Below, piece after piece: positions 23,210 through 34,039 of a DNA stretch of 64,000 nt. This DNA comes from Forficula auricularia (Eukaryota; Arthropoda; Insecta; Dermaptera; Forficulidae): NCBI GenBank assembly GCA_024734495.1, contig JALMQS010000030.1:35323555-35387554 (forward strand). Direction: 5' to 3'. The first letter of the stretch is position 1. Every line of letters starts with the position of its first letter. The notes under the pieces were generated by a model. The model did no database searches. It saw only the letters and a program-made list of their open reading frames with translations, and was not told the origin of the DNA. A program made the position numbers and the translations under genes.

Positions 23210-24105
23210 TTTTTAACCGACTTCAAAAAAGGAGGAGGTTCTCTATTCGACTGAATTTTTCTTTTTGTGTCTATGTTACCTCATATCTCCGCCAATTTTG
23301 AACCGATTTTGAAATTTTTTTTCATTGGGTCCAATCTAGCTTCCGATTGGTCCCATTTTTTTCATTGGTATTATAATTTTTTTGTTAGGTTTGTTCAGGC
23401 CTAACTTCTTTGTTTATGAACCGATTTCGATGATTCTTTTTTTATTGGAAAGGGGGTATCTTAGGGATGGTGCCATATTAATTTGGTCAAGTTCTGATGA
23501 TATGATCACTATTAATAACATCACTAAAAAGAGAAAAATAAAAATAATTTTTAAGAAAAAAATAAAACCGACTTCAAAAAATTAAATGCAACAAATAAAA
23601 TACACTAAAAGGTATAAAATAATTATTATCTTATTTAGTTACAACTAAACGATGAAATATTATCATGAAATTACTTTTTGAAGTCGGTGCCAAACAAACT
23701 ATACCTATAAGCGAGAGTACCCGCCAAACGTACTAAGTAAGATCCGTCGAGTGCGATTCATAAAAGGTATATGTTTGGCACCGACTCAAACATTATTTCA
23801 TGTTAATATTTCGTCGTTTCCTTGTAACTAAATAAGATAATAATTATTATTTTTTATTTTTTTTTTTTTTGGCCTTTCTAGACATAAGCCATTTACGATA
23901 CTAATTATTTTATTTAAATTTGTCTCTACCTTGGGGGTCAGATTTAAGCCGGATGCCTCGAGTCGGATTCGAACTCGGGTCCTCTTGGTTAGCTGACTGA
24001 CATGCTAGCGCCTAGCCTACCCGACCCCCCAAGATAATAATTATTTTATACCTTTTAGTGTATTTTATTTGTTGCATTTAATTTTTTTGAAGTCGGTTTT
24101 ATTTT
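23210..24105 (+). mobile_element. ACCGACTTC-family element (G), copy 3, with nested SINE
   Basis: Begins TTTAACCGACTTCAAAAAAG at 23213, followed by GGAGGAGGTTCTCTATTCGA. The terminal foldback arms (from 23568 and to ~24105) carry GAAGTCGGTGCCAAAC / GGCACCGACTC. The right arm is interrupted by a SINE at 23849-24030. Non-coding. Confidence 0.7.
23849..24030 (-). mobile_element. tRNA-derived SINE (type 2), copy 1
   Basis: On the minus strand: a tRNA-like head GGGTCGGGTAGGCTAGGCG, B box GAGTTCGAATCCGACTCG, a body containing CTGACCCCCAAGGTAGAGAC, and a T/A-rich poly-A end at 23849-23872. An exact 15-bp TSD AAGATAATAATTATT lies at 23834-23848 and 24031-24045. It sits in the right arm of a family-G foldback, so it is younger than that element. 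Confidence 0.85.
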
Positions 24106-24155
24106 ATTTTTTTATGTCTTGCCATGTGGATAGTGATAATTCCTCAGGCTTCTTT

Positions 24156-24425
24156 TTAATTAGAATTTCCTGTTAAGAAAAAGATCTGATTTTTGATTAA
24201 AGCCCACTTCTTCTCAACTTGCGAATTGTCGTTTTCGTCGTCTCGGGTTGTTACTTCTTCTCTGGGCTTTCTTGGGGGCATTAAAACCTTTCTTTTCTGG
24301 CGCGCCTTTAGGGCTTGTTCGTTACTTGTTTTTGCCATTGTTACTTTAGGTCTGTTGTTGTCGGTGACGAAGTCTGCTTCAAGGAGAGGCTGAGGAAATC
24401 CGCAGTAAACAACTTGTGTTTGCAT
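24156..24425 (-). CDS. Unrecognised 89-residue open frame
   Basis: This frame stands out because its composition differs from the surroundings: more G/C and balanced codons. The product is hydrophilic, with a basic/acidic middle (KARQKRKVLMPPRKPREE then DDENDN). It has no homologue I recognise and no transmembrane segment. It could be the start of a gag-like protein, a host exon, or chance. It lies between a family-G element and a family-A copy. The last residues (NQIFFLTGNSN) look like read-through. Confidence 0.25.
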   Translation of the reverse strand: MQTQVVYCGFPQPLLEADFVTDNNRPKVTMAKTSNEQALKARQKRKVLMPPRKPREEVTTRDDENDNSQVEKKWALIKNQIFFLTGNSN

Positions 24426-24565
24426 AATCCTTGTTTATACACACTCGTCGCGTTCTCTATTTAAAACTCTTTATCCCCCTTATTTATAAATAAACATATT
24501 ATTCGCAAAAAGTTATTTACATACGGTATATACACATTTTCATTCACCAATTATTATTATTTTTT

Positions 24566-25267
24566 ACTTTACCATACAGGGTAAGTATGTTCAAGTATTG
24601 TAATCGTGCATGAAAAAAGTGGTTTTTTATTCTTTTTTCGAAATATCTCCAAAACGGCTGAAAGTATTTTGATTAAAAAAATTGAGCAAAACCATGGCAT
24701 TTCGTTCTACAAAAATACTCTAATAAGTAAACATCGAAAAAAATTATATTTTTCGAGATAACAAATTGTTTTGTCAAAATGTCTGTTAGTTAGTCTTTTA
24801 GTCTGTGCGTTACCAAATTTCTGTGGACGAGCTAGCTCAAAAACTAGTTTGAATTTCGAAACCAAATTTCACACGTAGCTTTGGTCCATTGAGATTAAGA
24901 GCTGATTAGATTTTGGTGGATATCGATTCAAAATTATGGGGGGTGGAGGGGGTGTTATAAATTAAAAATCAAGGCCATTTGAGCAAACTCAACCATATTT
25001 TGTATACATAATAAGTGGACCCCCAGAAGCTCTAAAAATGCAAAAACTAACCGCCCAAAATAGGGGGAGGTTTAGGGTCAAAAAATAAAAATCTTGGCGA
25101 TTTATCAAACTCAACCAAATTTTGTAAGTGGGGCTCCAGGAGTCTAAAAATGCAAAAACTAACCCCCTCCCCTACATGGTTATAAATAATTTTATTAAAT
25201 ATTAAATATAAGTGAGGGTCCAGGTTGTATGGTAAAGTAAAGTGGATGGCCACATCAGAATACGTCA
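24566..25267 (+). mobile_element. Family A copy A3
   Basis: The left hairpin ACTTTACCATACAGGGTAAG starts at 24566. The TCTGTTAGTTAGTC microsatellite, G-rich blocks and the GTATGGTAAAGTAAAGTGGA end with the CCACATCAGAATACG terminus are all present. Essentially full length (~700 bp). Confidence 0.65.
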
Positions 25268-25269
25268 GC

Positions 25270-25754
25270 TTATTTTTTATTGTGAAAAATTTTCTAAGTA
25301 CAAAGAATCTCTTTTAAAAATTTTAAGTATTAAATAAAAAAGTAATGAATTCGAAGACTGGTTTGAGGCAAAATCTGATGCTCGGATAACCGATTGAAAG
25401 TCTCGAAAGTATTTTGACCAAAATACAGTATTACGATTAGCAATGCTTATAACGAGGTAACATGCCGACACATGTAAAAATTATCTAACTATTATGTATC
25501 TACGACTTCTAATGTAAAAGTGTTAGGTTGAAAAAAATTGAAAAATATCTTAATTGAAATATTTTAATTTTTAGTGAGATTTTCTTATTTATTATTATTT
25601 ATTTTTATTAAGAAAATAACATCACTCACTAAGTTCATTATAGTTAATTACTATAGCAAAAAAAATTTATTATTTAAACATTTAATGGTGTTTAGCAACA
25701 TTTTTAATGAGAAAAATCTACTATTTGTTATTGAGTTATTGTAAATATCGGAAT
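25270..25754. other. No gene recognised
   Basis: AT-rich, no element ends visible. Confidence 0.3.
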
Positions 25755-26012
25755 CCACCAGTAGCCTTCGGTCCCCATAGATGCTGTGGATGCGGGCATC
25801 CCTAAAATTTCAAACATTTAGAGTATTTTCATACTGCGTCATAAAAATCTAATGTTAAATTTGCAAAAAACGAAAATGCCGTATTCGATGAAATTTGCAA
25901 AAAATAAAATTTCAAAAAATGAAGGGTAATTTTTTGGACAGCATCGCCTTGTTGAAAAGTCACCAACCGCCATTGGAATCTACATAGACACACACGGAAT
26001 GAGACAAACACG
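25755..26012 (-). repeat. Family E terminal segment
   Basis: On the minus strand it ends with ACTCTAAATGTTTGAAATTT then TAGGGATGCCCGCATCC. The first ~45 bases of that are shared with 55262-55310. The interior is A-rich and non-coding. Confidence 0.4.
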
Positions 26013-26023
26013 TATTATTTAAT

Positions 26024-26292
26024 AATAAAAAATTATAGTAAGTAAAATTACGAGGTGGGTTTCACATAGGCAAAATAAAATAAAACAAAAATTAGTTTTG
26101 ATTTCGATATATTTCGGGTTGTCAGCCCATCTTCAGGAGTTGGCAAACTGAATATAAAATTAGAAAAATGTGTACAAGTAATATTTTTTTTTGGAAACAT
26201 GTGTGGTGAAGGAAAGTGAGGTAATTTTATTTAATTTTTTATTGTTAAAAAATGTTTCACCTTGAACCAAACCTATATTCTTAAAAGTTATG
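26024..26292. mobile_element. PLE-derived insertion with hammerhead-like core
   Basis: TSD of 11 bp with one mismatch: TATTATTTAAT (26013-26023) and TATCATTTAAT (26293-26303). A minus-strand core at 26107-26141 reads CTGAAGA, extra T, GGG...CCC, GAAATATAT. The one-sided right tail contains ATGTTTCACCTTGAACCAAA, near-identical to the tail at 48266-48300. The left end GGTGGGTTTCAC matches the arm start at 48064. Confidence 0.7.
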
Positions 26293-26308
26293 TATCATTT
26301 AATAGTAC

Positions 26309-26844
26309 AAGATCCCGACTTAGGTTAATCTTCACCTATCGAGTTTCCTGATGAAATTAATATTTTGATAATATAATGTATTAATAAACAAAACTTGATA
26401 GGGTCGACATCCAATTTCCCTGCATAGCTATTTTTGATAAAAAATAAAATAAAATAAATTATTTAATTAATTAATTCGCAATAAAATTATCTACAATTTC
26501 ATATATAACAATAAAGGAAACTCTATAACTACAAAATACTAAATCGAAGTTACCTGTTGATACCCTGTCTACCAGGACTTATGCAAGGAAAAAAGATGGC
26601 GGCCCAACTTTGGTATTTTATTTATATACATATTTTTCTCTCGATTGGTAATATATTTATCCGGAAACTCGATAACTACATTTATGTAATAAAATTAACA
26701 ACTTTAATTATTTTATTAAAAATATCTATGCAGGGAAATTGGATGTCGACCCTATCAAGTTTTGTTTTTTAATACATTATATTATCAAAATATTAATTTC
26801 ATTAGGAAACTCGATAGGTGAAGGTCGACCTAAGTCGGGATCTT
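26309..26844. mobile_element. Long-TIR non-autonomous element, 536 bp
   Basis: Inverted arms of ~150 bp start AAGATCCCGACTTAGGT and end with its complement, and run inward through GATAGGGTCGAC to CTGCATAGCTATTTTT / AAAAATATCTATGCAG. The middle (26460-26690) is not inverted and includes ACCCTGTCTACCAGGAC and GATGGCGGCC. No reliable TSD was found. No coding; superfamily unknown. Confidence 0.6.
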
Positions 26845-26849
26845 AGACT

Positions 26850-27480
26850 ATAATAAAAGCAACTACTTTTAAACTAGGTAATCTGGGGTATAGGAGAACT
26901 AAAAAACTCCCAAGGAGAGAAACATCTTCTCACATGACTGCTTCCACTTACCTACTATACTTATATAGAAAAGTGAAAGTCAAAAAAAATCCATTTACTC
27001 TTTTGCCTAAATATAAGTAATTAAAGTGAGAGAAAAAGATAAACACAAAAGGTGAATTTATAAAAGAAAATTTAATTAAAAGCAATGAAAATAATAAACT
27101 CTCGCTATTGGATTCATTTATATTTATTCATTATTAATTTAAAATGAAAAGGAACTCATGAATATATAAAGGTTGTCTAATAAGAGTTTCCTAATTAATT
27201 GAGGCATTTTGGAAATGTGGTTTTGTTCAAGAGAAAATGAACATTGATCGAAACTTGATTTCGTTCTGCGTGTAGCTGTGGAAATCCACATCTACTTTGA
27301 GAACAACTCTTGTTCACTTTAGAGTCAAATTTTACTCAATATTCTAATTGGGTTCGCACATTGCCTAAGTTTCCTGACGCACTTTGCCACATTCGCGGTT
27401 GCTGAAAAGCCAAACTGAAAGACGATAGGAAAAGAGAGGGTCGCGGTTTTATTATGTTTCACAAATCCCGCCATCTTAGA
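26850..27480. other. No gene recognised
   Basis: AT-rich, no supported features. Confidence 0.3.
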
Positions 27481-27660
27481 AGGATTTTCATTATAGCATA
27501 GGAAATTATCGTTTAATATAGTTTACGCTCGTCATAGCTTTTAAAAGTTTACCTAAAATGAGTTTTGGCTGTAGTAGAGAAGAAGATGTAGAGGAACTAA
27601 CAGATTGGTTACGTCACGCCAGGTGAAAGAAAAGGAATATAAGGTTATTTACAACTCAAT
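27480..27660 (+). repeat. Diverged repeat shared with 32205-32340
   Basis: Both segments share TAGGAAATTAT, TTTACGCTCGTCATAGCTTT, GTTTTGGC and a GATTG(G/C)TTACGTCAC block in the same order. Non-coding and unrecognised. Confidence 0.5.
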
Positions 27661-27729
27661 AGACACATCTTTAATCAATTTACTGAATATAATTATTATC
27701 ATTTCCATCCATAATGTGTATTAATTTGA

Positions 27730-28375
27730 AAGTTTATCTATCTATCTACTCTTATTAAACGTGCAAAAATTGTATATATATATATATATATATGTTCAGT
27801 GAGAGGCTTCCGCGGATAGGTTCTATGTCATTAGAGGTTTTTCGGGTTTCTCTGCGTGGGTTTGAGAGTTTTGCGTTTGGATCAGTATGGCTCCAAGATA
27901 GACAAGACACCTCTTTATTTATTTTATGTATGTTCAGCGAGAACTTTTTGCTACGTTGACCGATTTCGATGATTCTTTTTTTATTGGAAAGGGAGTACCA
28001 TAGGGGTGGTCCCATATTAATTTGGTCAAGATCTGATGATATGATCAATGATGAAATAACGTAAATCTCCTCTTCTTATGAGCAAATAATCGAAATTATA
28101 ATAAATCAAATCTTAAAACATTTATTTAAAACCCGCAAACGTTTCGAGTGAAGTTCTATATTTATGAATTGAATTTTATTATCATTTTCTGATTCATGCA
28201 TTCAAGGTATTATATTAAGTGATTTCATGTAAATATTTCGTTGTTTAGTTGTAGCTAAATTAGATAATTATTTTATACCTTTTAGTGCATTTTAATTTAT
28301 TTTTGAGTTCTTATTATTTTATTTGTTGCATTTAATTTTTTTGAAGTCGGTTTTATTTATTTTTTTTTATAAAAA
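27730..28375 (+). repeat. Fragments of family F end and family G
   Basis: 27735-27770 is the reverse complement of the F-family terminus (CTCTTATTAAACGTGCAAAA). From ~27870 a G fragment follows (ATCAGTATGGCTCCAAGATA, GGTCAAGATCTGATGATATG) and ends with TTTTTTGAAGTCGGTTTTAT at ~28355. A 97-residue minus frame across it is a repeat artefact. Confidence 0.5.
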
Positions 28376-28379
28376 ATTT

Positions 28380-29110
28380 TCTTTTTTCAAATAACGTTTC
28401 GTCGACATTGCCGACTTCTTCAGAGCTTCAAATAGTTGCATCACACATTCGTCTAAAGTATATTATTTTATTTTATCTCAGTTACCATTGAAGACCATCA
28501 GAAACTTAAATTTTAAAAAATTTGGCAATCGTCGCCTTAGAGTGTAAACCTGCTAACTCACAACAAGGATATTTTACAGGACAGACAAAAAAACAAACAA
28601 AATTGTATATTGTTTTAATATATAACTAAATATAACTAAACTTCTTGAGGATACAGTATCCTCAAGAAGTTTAGTTATATTTAGTTATATATTAAAATAA
28701 AAAATTCTCAAAAATTAATCAAGAAATTGTATATTGTTGTTTAGGAAAGAAACTATTTTTCACATTTTTTCTACAAATTACGATTGTAATTTTAAGTAGC
28801 AGTTTTACTTGAACGAAGCTGTATCCCTTTTTCTTTCGAAAGGTATTAATATGTTATAAATTCTAAAAAATGAATTTAGCAGGTTTACACTCTAATGCGA
28901 CGATATATTTATCTAAGATAATTGTTAGTAAAAAAAAAAATAAAAAAATGAATATTGTTTATGTGAACCTGCCAAATTTTTTGAAGTTTAAATTTCTGAT
29001 GGTCTTCATTTGTATCGGAGATAAAAGAAAATAATGTATTTTAGATGAATGTGTGATGTAATTATTTGAAACCCTGAAGAAGTCGGCAAAGTCAACAAAA
29101 CGTTGGTTGA
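28380..29110. mobile_element. PLE-derived foldback, older copy
   Basis: Outer arms: CAAATAACGTTTCGTCGACA at left and the diverged complement ending AAAACGTTGGTTG at right. Both arms share GAAGACCATCAGAAACTTAAA and the TTAGAGTGTAAACCTGCTAA block. A minus-strand hammerhead-like core lies at 28390-28430 (CTGAAGA, extra A, GTCG...CGAC, GAAACGTT). The + strand mirror at 29070-29108 keeps stem I AAACC/GGTT but has lost GAAA. A separate perfect palindrome occupies the middle. Confidence 0.6.
28613..28697. repeat. 85-bp essentially perfect palindrome
   Basis: Symmetric around A28655: arms TTTTAATATATAACTAAATA...CTTCTTGAGGATAC and their exact complement. It sits at the centre of the 28.4-29.1 kb PLE foldback. 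It would form a strong hairpin as DNA or RNA. Confidence 0.9.
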
Positions 29111-29940
29111 AAAATAAAAAAAAAACTTGTCCTTATTTCACATTATAAACTTTCAAATTACTGAATATATTCATATTAATCGGTATTTGTTTTGATATAA
29201 GCCGAAAATAAATAAGTTTGACACACTCGAAAAATACCAAATATATACAAAGACTGAAATATATACAAAGGGCCCCCCTTTGGTCTGAATTATTGAATTT
29301 CATAGAAAAATAAACTATTAATTTTAAAGACATTTTTATCAATTCTAATTTAAGAGTATTTATTTAGAGAGACCAAATACTGAATTTGTTTTGATATAAA
29401 CCGAAAAAATTTAACTTTGACACACTCGAAAAAATCTGAAATATATAGGTACAAAGGGTTCTCACTGTGGTCTGAATTTTTGAACTGAAATTAATTTTGA
29501 CATTCTCGAAAAAATCTCAAATATATACCTACAAAGGGTCCCACTGTGGTCTAAATTTTTGAATTTCATAGAAAAACAAATGATTAATTCCAAAGATATT
29601 TTTATTTATTCTAATACAACAGTATTTAGAAAGACGAAATATGGTATTTGTTTTGATATTAACCGAAAAATTTAACTTTTACACCCTCGAAAAAATCCCA
29701 AATATATACAAAGTGTCCTCCTTATGGTCTGAATTATTGAATTCCATAGAAAAATAAACTATTAATTCCAAAGATATGTTTATCAATTCTAATACAACAG
29801 TATTTAGAGATACGAAATACGGTATTTATTTTTATATAAACCGAAAAAATGTAACTTTGACAATCTCGAAAAAAATCCCAAATATATACAAAGGGTCCCC
29901 CCCTGTGGTCTGAATTTTTGATTTTTATAGAAAAATAAAC

Positions 29941-30341
29941 AATTAGTAGAGATTGTGGTGTTGGTGCAAGGTTAAACATCTTTAATAAAGATAAGAGTAA
30001 ATAAATATTATATTTAATATTGATTTACTATGAGTTAGAGATACTAGGTCACTTATTTCACATTAAAATTAAAAAATTAAAAGATATAAAAAAAAAGATT
30101 TCTTTTTCAATAAATATATTTCGGGCTATCAACCCATCTTCAGGAAGTATAGAAAGTAACATTCTGTAACGTTACTTTCTGTACTTCCTGAAGATGGGTT
30201 GATAGCCCGAAATATATATATTGAAAAAGAAAATTTTTTTTATATCTTTTAATTTTTTAATTTTAATGTGAAATAAGTGACCTAGTATCCTTAACTCATA
30301 GTAAATCAATATTAAATATAATATTTATTTACTCTTATCTT
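29941..30341. mobile_element. PLE-derived foldback in satellite, 13-bp TSD
   Basis: The exact TSD TAGAAAAATAAAC (29928-29940 and 30342-30354) is satellite sequence. A one-sided left tail of 46 nt (29941-29986) includes GGTTAAACATC. Nearly perfect arms of ~175 bp, AAGATAAGAGTAAATAAATA and complement, meet near 30165. Each arm retains a complete hammerhead-like core (minus at ~30116-30152, plus at ~30184-30222). The low divergence between the arms suggests a recent insertion. Confidence 0.88.
30184..30222 (+). ncRNA. Hammerhead-ribozyme-like motif (GAAAU type), paired copies
   Basis: CTGAAGA, an extra T, stem II GGG...CCC (GGGTTGATAGCCC), GAA, then ATAT as a self-complementary helix III. The mirror-image copy lies at 30116-30152 on the minus strand. 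Confidence 0.5.
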
Positions 30342-30684
30342 TAGAAAAATAAACTATTAATTCCAAAGATATTTTTATCAATTTTAATACAACAGTATTT
30401 AGAGATACCATATACGTTATTTTTTTGTAATACACCGAAAAAATTTAACTTTGACACTCTCGAAAAAATCCCAAATATATACAAAAGAAATTTTTGAATT
30501 TCATAGAAAAATAAACTATTTATCCCTAAGATATTTTTATCAATTTTAATTTAACAATATTTAGAGAGAGGAAATACTGTATTTGTTTTTATATAAACCG
30601 AAAAAATTTAGCTTTGACACTCTCAAAAATATCTGAAATATATACAAAGGGTCCCTCCTGTGGAATAAATTTTTGAATTTCATA

Positions 30685-31104
30685 GCCATGTACGGGTGTG
30701 AAACCTGGACAATTAGAAAAGCGGAGAGAAAGAGATTAGAGGCTTTCGAAATGTGGTGCTACAGAAGAATGATGAATATCAAATGGATGGATAAAATTAC
30801 AAATGAAGAAGTTATTGGAAGAATCGGAGAAAGAAGAACCTTGTGGAAGAGTCTGAAGAAGATAAGAGGTCAGATGATGGAGCACACACTGAGACATGGG
30901 GGACTGCTTAGGGATATCTTGGAGGCGGGGGTGGGAAAGAAAAGGGGAAGGGGAAGACCCAGATTAGAATATTTCAACCAAATAATTGGGGATATGGGAT
31001 GCCAGACATTTAGAGAGGTCAAACAGCTGGCGGGGGACAGAGTCGAGTGGAGACGGATTGTTCATCAAACCGGTCTTAGGACTGTATACTCAATGATGAT
31101 GATG
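30685..31104 (+). pseudogene. RTE-type LINE, C-terminal end of reverse transcriptase ORF
   Basis: Encodes about 140 residues: YGCETWTI, then RLEAFEMWCYRRM, WMDKITNEEV, LRHGGLLRDIL, KKRGRGRPRLEYF and VEWRRIVHQTGLR. These are the hallmarks of the region downstream of the reverse transcriptase in RTE-like non-LTR elements. The frame is open, but everything upstream (endonuclease, RT) is missing through 5' truncation. The 3' end is the short (ATG)n tail typical of RTE. It lies inside a satellite monomer (...TTTCATA | element | GAAAACTAAACTA...). No long TSD is evident. A second copy is at 34239-34847. Confidence 0.85.
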
Positions 31105-32204
31105 AGAAAACTAAACTATTATTTTCAAAGATATTTTTATCAATTCAACACAACAAGAGTATTTAGAGAGATTTGTTTTGATATAAACAGAAAACATTTA
31201 ACTTTGACACCCTCGAAAAATCTGAAATATGTATATACAAAGGGTCTCCCCTGTGGTCTGAATTTTTGAACTGAAATTAACTTAGACAGTCTCGAAAAAT
31301 CTGAAATATATACAAAGGGTCCCCCCTTTGGTCTGAATTATTGAATTTCATAGAAAAATAAACTATTAATTTTAAAGACATTTTTATCAATTCTAATTTA
31401 AGAGTATTTATTTAGAGAGACCAAATACTGAATTTGTTTTGATATAAACCGAAAAAATTTAACTTTGACACACTCGAAAAAATCTGAAATATATAGGTAC
31501 AAAGGGTTTCTCACTGTGGTCTGAATTTTTGAACTGAAATTAATTTTGACATTCTCGAAAAAATCTCAAATATATACCTACAAAGGGTCCCACTGTGGTC
31601 TAAATTTTTGAATTTCATAGAAAAACAAATGATTAATTCCAAAGATATTTTTATTTATTCTAATACAACAGTATTTAGAAAGACGAAATATGGTATTTGT
31701 TTTGATATTAACCGAAAAATTTAACTTTTACACCCTCGAAAAAATCCCAAATATATACAAAGTGTCCTCCTTATGGTCTGAATTATTGAATTCCATAGAA
31801 AAATAAACTATTAATTCCAAAGATATGTTTATCAATTCTAATACAACAGTATTTAGAGATACGAAATACGGTATTTATTTTTATATAAACCGAAAAATGT
31901 AACTTTGACAATCTCGAAAAAAATCCCAAATATATACAAAGTGTTGTCTGAATTTTTGAATTTCATAGAAAAATAAACTATTACTTCCAAAGATATGTTT
32001 ATCAATTCTAATACAAGAGTATTTAGAGAGACCAAATACTGAATTTGTTTTGATATAAAGGTAAAAAAATTTGCTATTATTTATTAGTTGAATAAAAGTT
32101 TTTGCTATTATTTGTTTGTTTAGATATATGTGCTTTTACTTGGGGCGCCATGGTTTAAATTTAATTGAAAAATGGTATATTCGGAAAGGTTTGGGAACTC
32201 CTGG

Positions 32205-32800
32205 TATAGGAAATTATTATTTAATATAATTTACGCTCGTCATAGCTTTTAGAGTTTACCGAAAATTAGTTTTGGCAGTAGAAGTGAAGAAAAAGAAGAA
32301 CGAACAGATTGCTTACGTCACAAAAGAAAATGAATACAGGCGGAATATTTTAAATCGATATCTACATCTCAATTGACTTTACCTTTTGCTATTCTGTCTC
32401 GCATTCTCGTAAGCATAATTGATTTTTCGATTGAGATTGAAAAGTCGCTTTCTGACAAAAACTCATTACATAACTGACAACATAGATAACGTGGAAAATG
32501 ATCAAAAGGCTTTTCGGCCATATTGTTTTGTTTTTTGTTTATTTTTTTGTTTCCCTTCTGTTAAACTCTCTTCAAATTCAAGTGGGGCATTAAATTTATC
32601 ACATCGTTTCTTCAAGGGTTTGATATGTTTATTTTTGCATATATATAATTTACAAAGAGAGGTAAGATGTTCTTTATCTTTTCAAAATCAATAAATGGTT
32701 CACAAAGAAAGCCATATAGAAATGGCCAATAAAGTTGTACTTTTTATTATGATTAATTGTCCTAACACTATTTATTTATTTTTATCAGTGAATTAATCAT
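32205..32800 (+). repeat. Diverged repeats, partners at 27.5 and 35.3 kb
   Basis: 32205-32340 matches 27480-27610. 32440-32790 matches 35230-35500 in the same orientation, sharing CTCTTCAAATTCAAGTGGGG, TTAAATTTATCACATCG, GGCCAATAAAGTTGTAC and ATTAATTGTYCTAACACTAT. No coding; family unknown. Confidence 0.6.
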
Positions 32801-33200
32801 TTCAACACATGTTAGACCGTGGTAGGCTTCACGAGTGCACTGAGTATTAAATTCAGTCAAAAATGTAATTTTTTCTCAGGAATGAAAATACCTAAAAAAT
32901 AGCATTTTCAAGTATAGTCAGTCTGTCTGTCCTCCAATTTATTATTATTATTTGTGACTTAAATATGAATAGCACCCGGACGAAATACTGGCGATTTTGA
33001 GTAGCGTAATTATCTTTCAAGAGGATTCTTTGTCACACTAATATATTCTACCATAGATATGTATAAGTAATTATTATTAGGCTTTAGAAGATAATTTATT
33101 AGAGTGTCATTTTCATTTGTCTTAAAAAATGATAATTCGGAGTATCTTCTTTCCTTCTTCAAGCGCTTAAAAATGTCAACTAAAGTAGATCCTTCGTTGA
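32800..33200. other. No gene recognised
   Basis: Only a 'GAGTATTAAATTCAGTCAAAA' type phrase is shared, near 32845, with fragments near 7055 and 10140. Confidence 0.3.
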
Positions 33201-33205
33201 CTTTT

Positions 33206-33910
33206 TACTTTACCATACAGGGTATGGTCAGGTATTGTAAAGGTCTTGAAAAAGTGTTTTTTTTTTGTTTCTTTTTTTTGAAATATCTCAAAAACGGCTG
33301 AAACTATTTTTGATTAAAAAATTGAGAAAACCATGGCATTTTGGTCTACAAAAAAGTCCAAATAAGTGAACATCGAAAAAATTATATTTTTCGAGATATT
33401 AATTATTTTGTCAAAATATCTGTTAGTCTGTTAATTAGTCTGTTAGTTTGTGGACGAGCTAGCTCAAAAACTAGTAGGAATATTAAAACTAAATTTCGCA
33501 CCTAGTTTTGGTGCATTTAGATTAAGAGGTCCTTAGATTTTGGCGCATATCGACCTAAAATTAAGGGGAGAGGGAGGGTTAAAAATTAAAATTATAATAT
33601 ATTCAAACTAAAAAAACAATAAAAATGAAATATCCTATAAAATAAACCTATAATAACGAAAATATTTTTTTCCTGGGGCCAAAGTTATGGGGGGGGGGTC
33701 AAAAATAAAAATCTATGCCAATCGAGCAAACTCAACCAAATTTTGTACACATAATCAGTGAGCCCCTAGAAGTCTAAAAATGCAAAAACTAATGGCCCAA
33801 AAAGAGGGTGGGGGTGGGGTTGTAGGGTCAAAAATGAAAATCTAGGCCCTGGTACCAAACTCAACCAGAAGTATATGGTAAAGTCAAGTGGATGGCCACA
33901 TCAGAACGTG
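33206..33910 (+). mobile_element. Family A copy A4
   Basis: The left hairpin ACTTTACCATACAGGGTATGG is at 33206, GTTAGTCTGTTAATTAGTCTG at ~33422, three G-rich blocks, then GTATATGGTAAAGTCAAGTG and GGCCACATCAGAACGTG. Full length, ~705 bp. Confidence 0.7.
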
Positions 33911-34039
33911 TTATTTAAGAAGTGAAGAAGATTCAAAGATATTCCGAAACGACGCTTTTTAAGAGAATGATATGAAATTCTGATCAACTATTTTATTTAC
34001 GAATTTTTATTTTTCATTATCCTTGGGCTGTCTTCATGC

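Larger units (their letters stand above)
29140..32060. repeat. Satellite array, ~180-bp unit
   Basis: The repeating phrase includes CATAGAAAAATAAACTATTA, AAAGATATTTTTATCAATTC, CAGTATTTAGAGA, TAAACCGAAAAAATTTAACT, CCCAAATATATACAAAGGGT and GTGGTCTGAATTTTTGAA. Units are ~180 bp, some truncated to ~75-95 bp. The array is broken by a PLE foldback (29941-30341) and an RTE fragment (30685-31104). A ~645-bp block (29249-29896) is repeated almost unchanged at 31297-31942. Small open frames in it are not genes. Confidence 0.85.
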
